Numbered from the stretch's first letter, positions 1 to 8,577 are shown. The stretch is 39,663 nt of DNA from Pirellulales bacterium (GCA_028279215.1 JANQOF010000051.1:1-39663); one strand, 5' to 3'. Notes: generated by a model from the sequence alone, not told the origin. Made by a program: numbers and translations.

Positions 1-1131
1 GTCGGGAGTCTTGCCCTTCAAGGTTGTGTGTGGACGGTGGTGGTTGTACCAGGTAACGAACGACGAAAGCTGCCGGCGGAACTTGCGCCGCGCAAGCGCT
101 ACCGTGATTCTCCGTGTTCCTTCCTCTTTCATCGTGCGGATGAATCGCTCGACCACCGCAATGCTTCCTTGCCTGCCCACCGCGCCATGACGCAACCGAA
201 TGTCGCGCCTGCGGCTCCATCGCTTAAAACCCTCGGCAACGAACTGCATACCCCGATCGCAGATCAAGGTCTCTGGGGCGGTGCCGACTTGCGTAACCGC
301 CCGTCCAAGGAATTGCCTTACGTCGATCGACGTCGGTTGCTTCCCGAACACCGTGAAACCGACCACCCGTCGCGAAAAGTGGTCGACCACGATCGCCACC
401 CACCAACAGAAGGGCCACCGCTGCGGCAACGAGAACGGAAACCATGGCAGCCAGAACCCGCCGCCGATGGGAACGGTGGTCAAGTCGACGTGCCAGACTT
501 CGTTGGGCGCGTCGGCGACGACGAGTCTCTCCGTTGGGCGACGAGTGGCGCGCGGCCTGGGGACCGGCGGCTGGTCAAGCATGCGGCTTACGGTCGTCGC
601 GCCCAAGTGCAATCCTGCGCGGCACAACAGCCGGGCAATTCTTCGCGTTCCCATTCGGGGGCAAAGCGCTTTGAAGCGTTGCACCACGTAACCGACCAGC
701 TGCGGAAACTTGTTGACCGGCACGGCGGTTTGCACCAGCGCGTCGTCGTCGATCCGAGCACGCCAGGTCTGGATCGTCTCGGCGGTGACCATCAATCGCC
801 TGGCGGTTTGCGCGGCGTTCCAACGCCGAGCGGCTTGCAATTCCAGAATCGCCAGGCGTTCGACCGGCGCGTAGTGCGGCCGTTTGTGCGGCGCAACCCG
901 CGCCAGCCGCGCGTGGACCAACCGCAACTCTTCGCGCATCAGCGCGAGCTCTTGCTCCAGCCGATCAACGCTGGTACCCTCCTTCGAGCGGCTACGCGCG
1001 CTGGCAAGCGCCAACTGCGCCAGCGCGATCACTCGCACGATTGTCGCATGGACCGAGTTGGTCCAGCCCCGCGGCGGGAACAACTTCGCGGCGCGGGCGA
1101 CTCCCATAGGCGGCTTCGATCGATGTCGCAT
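1..1131 (-). mobile_element. DDE integrase-type transposase, 3' end outside the window
   Basis: The minus strand is open from an ATG at 1131 to the window edge, giving 377 visible residues without a stop. A possible coiled coil spans about residues 50-80 and helix-turn-helix-like segments lie at about 88-125 and 140-185. An rve-type catalytic core follows, with Asp in WHVDL (about 216), Asp in CDRG (about 292) and Glu in VVERF (about 328). The last pair has DD35E spacing. The visible C-terminus WYNHHRPHTTLKGKTPD is the classic end of IS3/IS481-type integrases. It would catalyse cut-and-paste or copy-out transposition of its own element. The start has no clear ribosome-binding site, and an upstream alternative is possible. 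No disruption is visible, so the gene may be intact. The far terminal inverted repeat lies outside the window, so the element cannot be delimited. Confidence 0.85.
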
Positions 1132-1311
1132 AGGTTTGTTCAGGACAGGAGTTTGGGTGGAACGCCCACCATCATTCCAGCAAAACCTACATCCACAAAG
1201 TGCGCACTTTGCGCTTGAAATCGGCCACTTATATGGTCTAATGGAATCACTCTAAAGCGCGCATTCTTGGCGCATCCGTTCTTTGAAAACTCGGTGGTAG
1301 TGTAGTGGCCA

Positions 1312-1331
1312 GTGTGGGGTTCCCCCCACAC
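1312..1331. repeat. 8-bp perfect hairpin, GTGTGGGG/CCCCACAC
   Basis: GTGTGGGG (1312-1319) and CCCCACAC (1324-1331) are separated by TTCC. It is the first of a string of hairpins in this non-coding interval. It has no U-tract, so a simple intrinsic terminator is not indicated. Confidence 0.6.
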
Positions 1332-1358
1332 CCCCTTTCGTCGCCCCTTGGCGGGAGG

Positions 1359-1394
1359 GTTTTGCCCCACGTGCGGGAAACCCTGGGGCAAAAC
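1359..1394. repeat. 11-bp perfect inverted repeat with 14-nt loop
   Basis: GTTTTGCCCCA (1359-1369) pairs perfectly with TGGGGCAAAAC (1384-1394), and the stem can extend outward by a G-T and a G-C pair. The stem is long enough to form in RNA or in extruded single-stranded DNA. Its function is unknown. Confidence 0.65.
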
Positions 1395-1560
1395 TCCACG
1401 GGCTCCGGCTGTCTCTCAATCGTGTAACTCTTTGAGAGGCAACGGCTTACGAAATCGTCCGCTCGTCCCACGAGTCGAGTAAAGTCTCAACGAATCGTGT
1501 TGCTGCTCACGAACATTGGGTAAAAACCCAAGTCGTTGCTCCTCAACAGGTTACGTCGAC

Positions 1561-1598
1561 GAGTAAATCCCCAACGTGGGTCTATTGGGTATTTACTC
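1561..1598. repeat. Hairpin of 8 + 5 bp with one mismatch
   Basis: GAGTAAAT (1561-1568) pairs with ATTTACTC (1591-1598). After one C/T mismatch, CCCAA (1570-1574) pairs with TTGGG (1585-1589), leaving a 10-nt loop. A smaller hairpin, TTGGGT/ACCCAA, sits a little upstream at about 1516-1531. Function unknown. Confidence 0.6.
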
Positions 1599-1775
1599 TA
1601 GTTCGCGGTGAACGACGCGAATCCTCCGGTGGCCGGCAACGGGCGGGTGACCAGCCCCCACGAAGGTTACTGGTTGCTAAGTTCAACTCTGAATCACCGT
1701 TAGGCCAGCCACTTCGCGGAGCTGAGACGTCGCCAAAGCCGGCATCGGAACTCACCCTTCGCGTAGCTTCATCTG

Positions 1776-1845
1776 CTGCCCGACAAAGAGCCGAACACTT
1801 GCTGCCTCCCAAACTACTTTGCGCGTTCGCGGTGTGGTCGGGCAG
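1776..1845 (-). repeat. attC-like inverted repeat downstream of the DUF5946-like gene
   Basis: On the minus strand CTGCCCGAC and GTCGGGCAG, 9-bp perfect arms, enclose about 52 nt, with an inner CGAAC/GTTCG pairing. The overall length of 70 nt and the position 15 nt beyond the gene's stop resemble an integron attC site. However, the box triplets are GAC/GTC rather than the AAC/GTT expected for recombination. A second pair of words nearby, GCCTAAC and GTTGAAC (minus strand, about 1683-1707), fits the box consensus but is too close together. The attC reading is speculative; the inverted repeat itself is certain. Confidence 0.35.
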
Positions 1846-1859
1846 TGCGTCGCTGCCGG

Positions 1860-2351
1860 CTATCTTCTCACGCTCCAAGCTTCGGTGATCTCATTGTCTT
1901 CTAGAAGTTGCTCGACTTTCTCTCGCTGGTCCTTAAAGGTGCTCCACACCGAACGGCACCAATCGTGAATCATCGAGTCTCGCTGATCCGTGGCGGCAGC
2001 GAGCACGGAAGCCACGTTGATGGGCCCTCGCTCGTCGGGGATCTCGAAGGTGGGCCACCTTTGCTTGATGCGACCGAGCTTCATGTGGGCCAATTGAACC
2101 TCCCGACCCGTGAACCCCTTTTCGACGTGAAGGTAGAGCCCAACCAATGCGAACGTCAGTTTGATTGGCTTGTCGTCGAGCAACGCATTTTGCGCAGCGA
2201 ATGCGTCGATCACGTGCTGATGAATGAAAGCTGGATCACCACGAACAAGGGAGTAGCAGCAGAGTTGGTCGAATGCCAAGGAATGCACAGTCGGTCCTTG
2301 CAAAAATTCTGTGGAAAGTGGGCCACTTGCTGTGTTACCTTGTACGGACAA
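1860..2351 (-). CDS. DUF5946-like protein
   Basis: The 163-residue product contains the run DPAFIHQHVIDAFAAQ, then KLTFALVGLYLHVEKGFTG, then HMKLGRIKQRWPTF and a C-terminal WCRSVWSTF. From memory this pattern matches a soluble family annotated as DUF5946, found scattered in Gemmata-like and other bacteria. No biochemical function is known. The protein has no signal peptide or membrane segment and is complete relative to family members as I recall them. The start at 2351 is the first in frame; later starts are possible because conservation begins near residue 30. It stands alone between a transposase and a broken gene, so it may be an accessory or cassette-borne gene. Family assignment rests on recall rather than a search. 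Confidence 0.65.
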   Translation of the reverse strand: MSVQGNTASGPLSTEFLQGPTVHSLAFDQLCCYSLVRGDPAFIHQHVIDAFAAQNALLDDKPIKLTFALVGLYLHVEKGFTGREVQLAHMKLGRIKQRWPTFEIPDERGPINVASVLAAATDQRDSMIHDWCRSVWSTFKDQREKVEQLLEDNEITEAWSVRR

Positions 2352-2681
2352 ATAGACCTGATGCGAGGTTCTCGCTATGTCTGGATTCTACGCGACGAGC
2401 GCTTGGGGGCGTTCGGTGATGAGTGTTAGGTTGGGGAATCTGATGGATCGTTGGGTACTTGGCCATTGGTCCTTGCAGATTCAATTGTCCCTTGTCCCGC
2501 CGTACAGCTAACAATTGGCGGGGCCAACAACACCGCTTACGGAATGAAAACGTGTCGGCAAGAACAGAGGAAAGCGAAAACCGATAGGGATGGCAGGAGA
2601 TGAATAGAGCCCCCTAGAGTCGTTTTTCGCGTTGTGGGACAAAATGGACCTATGATGGGCAGAAGGGAACCGGAGGAGTTA
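2352..2681. other. Divergent intergenic region
   Basis: About 330 bases lie between the starts of the minus-strand DUF5946-like gene and the plus-strand beta-helix gene. It should hold both promoters. No clear promoter boxes, hairpin or RNA gene were recognised. Confidence 0.4.
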
Positions 2682-3659
2682 ATGAGCATGCGGTTACGAG
2701 ACGTGTTAGTAGCGCTAATTGGGATTGCATGCATAGCCATTGCGATTGGCGATGTGGGTGCTGCTGACGACGGTTACGGCACGAACCAAGTACTTCGAGT
2801 ACCGGCGGATTACTCGCGCATCCAGGAAGCAATCGACGAAGGGAACACCGTGCTCATTTCGCCGGGCACGTATCACGAAGGTTCGGTGGTCCCCGGAAAG
2901 TCGATCAAACTACTGACCGAGGTGGCCATATCGAACGGCAATAGGGCGATCTACAAGACTGTTCTTAGCAGTAAGAGTGAGGAAAGACCAACGAGGGCCG
3001 ACGCGCAGAAATCATACTCATCGAAGAAGACGCTGGCGCCGACACGGAGATCAACGGCTTCACCATTCGTGGTAGCGACGAAGGAATCGCCTGCTATGCG
3101 TCGATTACGATTCGCAACAACCGATGCATCGACAATGAGGACGCAATCGACTACGGGGGGGGTGGCCTGTGCGAGCACAGTCACTTTGAGCGCAATCAAG
3201 ACGACGGTATCGAGATTCGCCTGCATTCACATAGCGGCGAAGCACTAGAGGTTGACATCCGAAGCAATGTGATCGCCGGTAACGCGGAAGATGGCGTACA
3301 AATCATCGACTACTCGGGCGTGATCCAACGAACAATACGAATTACGAACAACCTGCTGGCGCGTAACTCGATGGCAACGATTGGGATGATGAGCGACGCG
3401 AATACAAGAGAGGACTATGAGGCAGCGAGCATTCCTATAGAAGGTGGAAGTGATTGGCAACACTATCGCGGATGGCGAGTATGGCATAAGCGGTGGCGGA
3501 AACCTGTCGATTGCGGAGAACAGCTTTCTGCAACACCAAGCTGCTACGATTCGTTTATCTGAAGGCAGCGATGAATCGCTCTTGAATAAGTTGAATTCGA
3601 ACAACTTGTTTTGGTCCAGCGGCCAAGACTTGGAAGTCGCTACGGTGAACGATCGCTAA
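2682..3659 (+). pseudogene. Exported right-handed beta-helix protein, two frameshifts
   Basis: The ATG at 2682 follows a GGAGG site and begins a signal peptide (VLVALIGIACIAIAIG) with likely cleavage after GAA. The typical pectate-lyase-like opening follows: VPADYSRIQEAIDEGNTVLI and SPGTYHEG. Coding continuity then moves to another frame between about 2980 and 3010, where beta-helix rungs continue (EINGFTIRGSDEGI, IRNNRCIDNEDAIDYGGGG, IRSNVIAGNAEDGVQI, ITNNLLARNS). It returns to the first frame between about 3429 and 3447 (VEVIGNTIADGEYGISGGG), ending at 3659. The two shifts compensate each other. A complete protein would have about 325 residues. Such proteins usually bind or cleave polysaccharides outside the cytoplasm. 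As written the gene is broken; two sequencing indels are the alternative. Confidence 0.75.
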
Positions 3660-3699
3660 ACGAAGCCGTGGCGCTATGCCATGAGTAGGTGCGCGATCG

Positions 3700-4200
3700 T
3701 CAAAGCGCAGCGTACCTCCACCGGAGAGTCACCGGCATTTTGCCACCCACAGGCTGTTGCGGACGGAGAGTGCAGCATTGCTCCTGAAGATCTGCTGAGC
3801 CGACACCATTGGAGTGACACAAAAGGATGTCCGGATTGGATCTGGTGAACTCAGCAAGGTACTCGATGACCCGATCCGGTGGCGGAGTAGTAACTCTCGC
3901 AGCGGTATCGAAGCATATGGCCTTTGAATCTTGCTCTACGCTCATCGACCAATGGGCACCACCACCGGCACCGCTGAGAAACAGAACTTTGCGCCCGTCG
4001 GAATCGACCTGCTCGTGCAATTCTTGGAACACCGGCGAGTATTGGCTTTCGTGGACGCTTCGCCAGACCACGTCGGTCCCGCCGTCACGAACGACCGACA
4101 CCACATGACCAAAACGATCGCCCAACCAGAAGAAGTCGACCCGCATTCCCTCCTTGGCTATCGTTGCTCGCGGCGAGTCACCCATTGTAATTCGGAGCAT
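3700..4200 (-). CDS. Hypothetical protein coupled to prfB
   Basis: The product has 166 residues (160 if it begins at the internal ATG at 4182). The start at 4200 lies 1 nt after the prfB stop (TAA at 4202-4204), so translation is probably coupled. It is predicted soluble, with a folded-looking middle (VDFFWLGDRFGHVVSVV, VLFLSGAGGGAHWSMSV, AICFDTAARV) and a tail carrying four cysteines. No known domain was recognised. It looks like a lineage-specific gene because codon use and composition are ordinary. The long opposite frame is less convincing. Confidence 0.6.
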   Translation of the reverse strand: MLRITMGDSPRATIAKEGMRVDFFWLGDRFGHVVSVVRDGGTDVVWRSVHESQYSPVFQELHEQVDSDGRKVLFLSGAGGGAHWSMSVEQDSKAICFDTAARVTTPPPDRVIEYLAEFTRSNPDILLCHSNGVGSADLQEQCCTLRPQQPVGGKMPVTLRWRYAAL

Positions 4201-4201
4201 G

Positions 4202-5324
4202 TTAGTCTTCTTCGTCGTCCGCTACTGGCTGCCCGGCGCGCCATCGGAGCGTGCTATCCAAGAACCCTTGAATGTCGCCATCGAGTACGGCGTGGAAGTT
4301 TCCCATTTGGTACTTCGTGCGCGCGTCTTTTACGCGTTGGTCTGGGTGCAGGAAGTAGTTGCGAATCTGCGAGCCAAAACCGGTCTTTGCCTGCTGCTGG
4401 TACTTGGCGGCCTCTTCGGCCTCTCGCTTTTCTTCCTCCAGCCGGGCGAGTGCGGCCAGCATCATCTTTCTGGCGCTTGCCCGATTCTTGTGTTGGGACC
4501 GTTCGTTCTGACACTGTACGACGGTGTTGGTTGCGAGATGAGTCAATCGAATTGCCGAGTCGGTCTTATTCACGTGTTGTCCACCCGCACCACTGGCACG
4601 GTAGGTGTCTTCACGTATGTCTGTCGCCCAGTTCACTTCGATCTCCGAGTCGTCAGTAATTTCGGGCGACACATCGACCGCTGCGAAACTCGTTTGCCGC
4701 TTTCCCTCCGAGTTGAAAGGACTAATGCGAACCAATCGGTGAATGCCGGTCTCACCTCGCAGGTACCCGTACGCCATAGGTCCTCGCACGGCGATCGTGG
4801 CACTGTTGATGCCCGCCTCCTCGTTATCGTCGCGATCCATCAGTTCCGATTTGTAGTCGTTTTTCTGTGCCCACTGGATGTACATACGCAAGAGCATCTC
4901 GGCCCAGTCGTTGGCGTCGGTTCCACCGTCGCGAGCGTTGATAGTGATGATCGCGCCGGTCGCGTCGTGCGCTCCGGAGAGCAGCGCGCTGAGTTTGAGT
5001 TTCTCGAGCAATTGCTCAATTCGCTCGACTTCGGCTGGAACCTCGCTAGCGAACGACTCGTCCTCTTCGGCCATTTCGACCATCGCGTTCAGATCGTCCG
5101 CGGCTGCCATTGCTTCGTCAAGCGGCGCTACGACCGCGGTGAGCGACTTGAGCTCACCAATTTTTTGCTGTGCCTTCTCCTGGTCGTCCCAGAAGCCCGG
5201 CTCACCCTGCTCGCGCTCGATCTCCGCAATGCGGTCTTTCTTTGCGGTGTGGTCAAAGAGAGTCCCTGAGCTGAGTCAGGGCCTCTTGGATGGCGGCGGC
5301 GCGGTCGACGAATTCCTTTTCCAT
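4202..5324 (-). CDS. prfB: Peptide chain release factor 2, with programmed +1 frameshift
   Basis: RF2 recognises UAA and UGA stop codons and triggers hydrolysis of peptidyl-tRNA. The ATG at 5324 opens a 23-codon leader ending ...QLRDSL, followed by an in-frame TGA (5253-5255). Skipping one base there gives DHTAKKDR and a continuous frame to 4202, for a total of about 373 residues, close to the usual 365. The SPF specificity tripeptide (RISPFNSEGKR) and the catalytic GGQ loop (ASGAGGQHVNKTDSA) are both present, and the latter is followed by the normal domain 3. The frameshift makes RF2 synthesis autoregulatory: low RF2 favours shifting. The downstream hypothetical gene follows almost immediately. 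mnmA is divergent, sharing a 118-nt intergenic region. Confidence 0.97.
5252..5270 (-). promoter_or_regulatory. prfB programmed +1 frameshift signal
   Basis: On the minus strand the site reads CTCAGGGACTCTCTTTGAC. CTT TGA C is the slippery codon, stop and following C. An internal Shine-Dalgarno-like AGGG precedes it, with the AGG triplet at the same distance from CTT as in the Escherichia coli prfB site. The ribosome slips from CTT to TTT when TGA decoding is slow. Confidence 0.93.
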
Positions 5325-5442
5325 AGCAATATTTGAGTCCGGAACTGGGAGTTAAGTGGGGGTTGGAAATTATAGGTCCTTCTGAATTCGGAAGCGAGGG
5401 CAGGGCGTTGCTGGGCGCTCGGCCTAGGCATATCCTAAAATC
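5325..5442. promoter_or_regulatory. Shared upstream region of prfB and mnmA
   Basis: These 118 bases separate two divergently transcribed genes and must carry both promoters. An A/T-rich patch (ATATCCTAAAATC) lies just before the mnmA ATG, and no ribosome-binding site is visible there. No specific promoter boxes could be assigned with confidence. Confidence 0.4.
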
Positions 5443-6555
5443 ATGGCACGTGTAGTCCTGGCAATGAGCGGCGGAGTCGATTCGAGCGTGGCAGCGCACC
5501 TGCTCACCGAGCAGGGCCACGAGGTAATTGGGGTGTTTATGCGCCATGGCGAGCAGAGCCCGGCAGTGTGCGACAGCGGGACCATGGAGAGACAAACGGC
5601 CCACACGTTGCCCATTGCGCGGCTCGACCACAAGCAAGGTTGTTGTACCGCGGCCGACGCGGAGGACGCCCGACGGGTGGCCGACCGGCTGGCGATTCCA
5701 TTCTACGCCATGGACCTGAACGAAGAGTTTGGGCAGATCATGGATTACTTCGTCGACGAGTACATCCACGGACGCACGCCCAACCCCTGTGTGCAATGCA
5801 ATAACTGGATCAAGTTTGGCAAGCTGTTCGACTACGCCGACTCGGTTGGAGCCCATTACGTCGCGACCGGCCATTACGCCAGGCTTGAGCAGCACGGTGA
5901 CCACATCGCGCTGTTGCGTGGAGTCGATTCGGCCAAGGATCAGTCGTATGTACTGTTCGGTATCGACAAGAAGTACTTGAAGCGGATGTTGTTGCCCGTG
6001 GGCACGTACAACAAACCAACGATTCGCGAACTGGCTTCTCACGTGGGGATGGACGTCGCGGAGAAGAAAGATAGTCAGGAGATTTGCTTTGTGACCAGCG
6101 GTCGGTACGACGAATTCGTGCGCCGCCGCCGCGATGGCACGTCGATGGCCGGAGAGTTCGTCACTACCGATGGAGAAGTGGTTGGCAGCCATGCAGGCAT
6201 CGAAGGGTTCACGGTTGGCCAGCGCAAAGGCTTGGGCGTCGCCTTCGGCGAGCGGAGGTTCGTGGTGCGAATCGAAGCCGACACCAATCGCGTGGTGCTG
6301 GGCGATCGCGACGAACTGGGCCGCCAGGACTTGACCGCTAGCAACTGCAACTGGCTGGTGGATCCACCGGACGACCCGCCCATCAGGTGCCTAGCCCAAA
6401 TTCGCTACAACGCGCCGGCCGCGGCAGCCGAGTTTACTCGGACCGATAATCGGCTCTCGGTTCGGTTCGACGAGCCGCAGTTTGCTGTGGCGCCGGGACA
6501 GGCTGTGGTATGTTACGATGACGACCGCGTGCTTGGTGGTGGATGGATTGATTAA
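5443..6555 (+). CDS. mnmA: tRNA-specific 2-thiouridylase MnmA
   Basis: MnmA installs sulfur at position 2 of the wobble uridine of tRNAs for Lys, Glu and Gln, using ATP and a persulfide donor. The 370-residue product has the PP-loop SGGVDSS (9-15), the catalytic cysteine in NPCVQCN (Cys116) and the second cysteine in EICFV (Cys215). It also has GHYAR and the C-terminal barrel (GFTVGQRKGLG). Residues about 38-70 form an insertion relative to the E. coli enzyme, with GCCTAADAEDARRVA resuming the normal fold; this form is, as I recall, common in planctomycetes. The ATG is only weakly supplied with a Shine-Dalgarno site. It stands alone, divergent from prfB. Confidence 0.96.
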   Translation: MARVVLAMSGGVDSSVAAHLLTEQGHEVIGVFMRHGEQSPAVCDSGTMERQTAHTLPIARLDHKQGCCTAADAEDARRVADRLAIPFYAMDLNEEFGQIMDYFVDEYIHGRTPNPCVQCNNWIKFGKLFDYADSVGAHYVATGHYARLEQHGDHIALLRGVDSAKDQSYVLFGIDKKYLKRMLLPVGTYNKPTIRELASHVGMDVAEKKDSQEICFVTSGRYDEFVRRRRDGTSMAGEFVTTDGEVVGSHAGIEGFTVGQRKGLGVAFGERRFVVRIEADTNRVVLGDRDELGRQDLTASNCNWLVDPPDDPPIRCLAQIRYNAPAAAAEFTRTDNRLSVRFDEPQFAVAPGQAVVCYDDDRVLGGGWID

Positions 6556-6629
6556 GCTGGGACACCCCTGCCGCACGTTTGACCAAAATCGTACCTGCAT
6601 GCTCCACAAGGGCTCACGCCAATTATGTT

Positions 6630-7091
6630 ATGAGTCGATTTTGCTTTGGAATCCGGTCGGTGCTGCTGGTAACGCTGCTGTTTTGCATCGGAATTTGGGG
6701 CGATCCGCGACTCTACGAATGATACACTTCTATCCCGTTATCGCAGGAATTTGCGTCGTTCAACGCTCGGACTGCGAGTAATTCAATTGGCGAGCACAAG
6801 CCTGCAATCTCGGACGCTGAAGTCGTCGAATCCATCGAGGCTCAGCTATCAACACCCAATTCAGGCCACAAGGTCGAGTCGATATACGCTGGAATCGCGC
6901 GTACGCGCCGCCTGCCTCGCCGCGCCCAACTCGGTTTCATCCCAGGCTACAGTCCGTCAAACGGCAGAACGTACTCGGTGTGGTGGGTAGACTTAAACGT
7001 TTCGACCGGCAAGACCAACGGTTACGCGCTACGAGTTCGCGAGAACGACAATCCAGTTTTGTATTCTAGTGCTCATTCATCCCTGAATTGA
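6630..7091 (+). pseudogene. Small exported or membrane-anchored protein interrupted by a TGA
   Basis: A single frame of 153 codons runs from the ATG at 6630 to 7091 with one internal TGA at 6720-6722 (codon 31). Before the stop is a hydrophobic leader (RSVLLVTLLFCIGIWG). After it the sequence is clearly protein-like: SQEFASFNARTASNSIGEH, IEAQLSTPNSGHKVESIYAG, RAQLGFIPGYSPSNG, then YSVWWVDLNVSTGKTNGYAL. No known domain was recognised. The gene may be dead, or the TGA may be a sequence error or a recent mutation. Its 3' end overlaps the end of the degraded transposase by 15 nt. No ribosome-binding site is evident at the ATG. Confidence 0.6.
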
Positions 7092-8025
7092 CAGGTAGAG
7101 CGAGCGCAGCTTGATTCTGGCATCCTTGGTTTTGAATTGCCAGCTGACACTGTTTTTTGACTGGTTGCGGTTCTCGAACCACGCGTTGATGTGACGCTCT
7201 ACGGTCTCCTGCTGAGCGATGCGACGGTTGAGGCATTGCCGAGATAAGGCACTTAGTTCAAACTCAGCCATGTTCAGTCAACTGCCATGCTTGGGGGTGT
7301 AGTGGATTTATATCTTGCTGGCCAACCATTGCGCCTCCTTGGGACCAAAAGCTTCATGGAAGCTGGCCACGGAATGTGTGTTGAGTTGGTCCATCACAAA
7401 GATCAGTTTCTTCGCCCGCCGGTAGCGTCCTCGGATCAGAAAGCTGACGAACTGAGCCCACTCCAGTCACTGGCGATGATCGGTGACCCGCACAGTTCGC
7501 CAACCACGTGGTGGTTCAAACCCCATGAAAAGGCTGGTAACGACGTTGCCTGTATAGACGTGGTCGAAACGCTCGACAGCCCCGGGTTTCATTGGCAGCG
7601 GTTCACGAGTTTCGCCACTGAGTTGCTTGAAGGTTTCGTCAATGGAAATGACGGGGTACTTCGGATCGTAGGGATGTTTGTAGACTTCCAGGACGTCTTC
7701 CATGTAATAAACGAACTCCGCCGATTGCTTCGGAGGAATGCACCCCAGCTTCTTCAGATGGGGCCTCAGTTCGCCTATTTCTAAGTGTCTGACGTACTGT
7801 CTCGTAGCTGAGTTCGTCGACAGATTCCAGCTCGACCATCTTGTCCGCCAGCATCCGTAATGACCATCGCGCACGACCTTCCGGAGGCGTGCTACAAGCG
7901 ATGGCAATCAGCTTCGCCTCCTGTTCACCATCGAGTATTCGAGTGTAACGGCGACGCGGAGTGCGGTAGGAGCTCAGCCTCCTTGCCGCGATGTCATAAA
8001 TGCCACCTCCAGAAAAGCTGAGCAA
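7077..8025 (-). pseudogene. Degenerate IS630-family transposase
   Basis: The minus strand encodes recognisable IS630/Tc1-type segments in two frames. The N-terminal part (from 8025) has LDGEQEAKLIAIACSTPPEGRARWSLRMLADK and SYETVRQTL. A frameshift at about 7775-7800 moves it into LRPHLKKLGCIPPKQSAEF, then ISIDETFKQL, KKLIFVMDQLNTHS (catalytic Asp), YTPKHGS and MAEFELSALSRQCL (Glu). In-frame stops lie at 7467-7469, 7308-7310 and 7278-7280. The last replaces the usual Trp in HGSWLNMAE. The normal N-terminal helix-turn-helix is missing or unrecognisable. The element is dead, and its ends were not identified. Confidence 0.9.
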
Positions 8026-8228
8026 ATGCTATCCATCAGATCAAGGCTGAATGAGCACGAGAACTCTTTGGGCATCTGTGGCTCTACAGGTGACCAAATT
8101 TCGATGTAGAAGTCGCTCTCCAGATTGATCTAATAGAAGTGCCGCTTCGTGCAGCGGTGGCTCTTTGGAAATCTGGAACATGCGGTTTATGGCTGCGGCG
8201 GCCCTCCCTCAGTTGACGTGCGCCGGGG

Positions 8229-8252
8229 GTTTTTTCTCACCTGGGAAAAAAC
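8229..8252. terminator. Stem-loop GTTTTTTC/GAAAAAAC
   Basis: Arms at 8229-8236 and 8245-8252 pair perfectly, and an additional T-G and C-G can extend the stem. The A/T-rich stem with flanking G/C resembles a weak bidirectional terminator. No adjacent intact gene ends here, so this is tentative. Confidence 0.35.
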
Positions 8253-8257
8253 TACTT

Positions 8258-8289
8258 CGACTTGCGACGATACTTGTCGCTGTAAGTCG
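8258..8289. repeat. Bulged stem-loop with 11 pairs
   Basis: CGACTT+GCGAC (8258-8268) pairs with GTCGC (8276-8280) and AAGTCG (8284-8289), with a 3-nt bulge and a 7-nt loop. It lies about 290 nt before the PEP-CTERM gene. Role unknown. Confidence 0.45.
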
Positions 8290-8577
8290 TGTAGTCTTCA
8301 CGCTTTGAGCGAATCGCGCGGTGACTAAGGTTTTTGCACACCGAATCGTATATTGCGATTTATGGAATTTACTCCCGAGCCGCGGCCCGCTGGCGTTTCA
8401 CCTGTCGTCGGCTCTGGAGCAGGTGCGTTGGTCGACTTGAGCTTTTTCTCAAAAAAGTTGGCGGCTCCCTACCGTGGTCGTTGATATGCGGACTAGCAGC
8501 GCCGAGCCGGCGAGGTGGGCCGCTCGTCGCACTGGCGACCAATCACTTGTACGGCCTAATTGGAGAGGGGATGATTC

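Larger units (their letters stand above)
1132..1859. other. Non-coding, hairpin-rich interval
   Basis: No convincing gene was found between the transposase and the DUF5946-like gene. The stretch contains several strong inverted repeats, listed separately, and runs of similar short words around 1485-1575 (for example CGAGTAAA followed by CAACG, twice). A minus-strand frame of 98 codons crosses 1582-1878, but it overlaps the hairpins and has an arginine/serine/proline-rich composition unlike a folded protein. The region may hold the end of the insertion element, a structured RNA, or recombination sites. Confidence 0.5.
8026..8577. other. Intergenic region with hairpins before a PEP-CTERM gene
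   Basis: No credible coding region was seen in these 550 bases. They probably contain remains of the IS630 element and the promoter of the PEP-CTERM gene. Two stem-loops are listed separately. The longest frame here, beginning at 8334, is a shadow continuing out of frame into the next gene. Confidence 0.5.

Noticed and set aside
28..1218. Long plus-strand frame of 396 codons at the left edge
   Set aside because: It is the exact antisense of the transposase frame and is arginine/proline-rich; the opposite strand shows the DDE motifs.
1582..1878. Minus-strand frame of 98 codons
   Set aside because: It overlaps the inverted repeats and the end of the DUF5946-like gene, has no ribosome-binding site, and lacks recognisable protein features.
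4154..5269. Plus-strand frame of 371 codons opposite prfB
   Set aside because: It is antisense to the well-supported prfB and has no family resemblance.
5128..6192. Minus-strand frame of 354 codons across mnmA
   Set aside because: It is a shadow of mnmA and of the 5' end of prfB.
6720..6722. TGA as a selenocysteine codon
   Set aside because: No selenoprotein family match and no convincing hairpin directly after it; a nonsense change is simpler.
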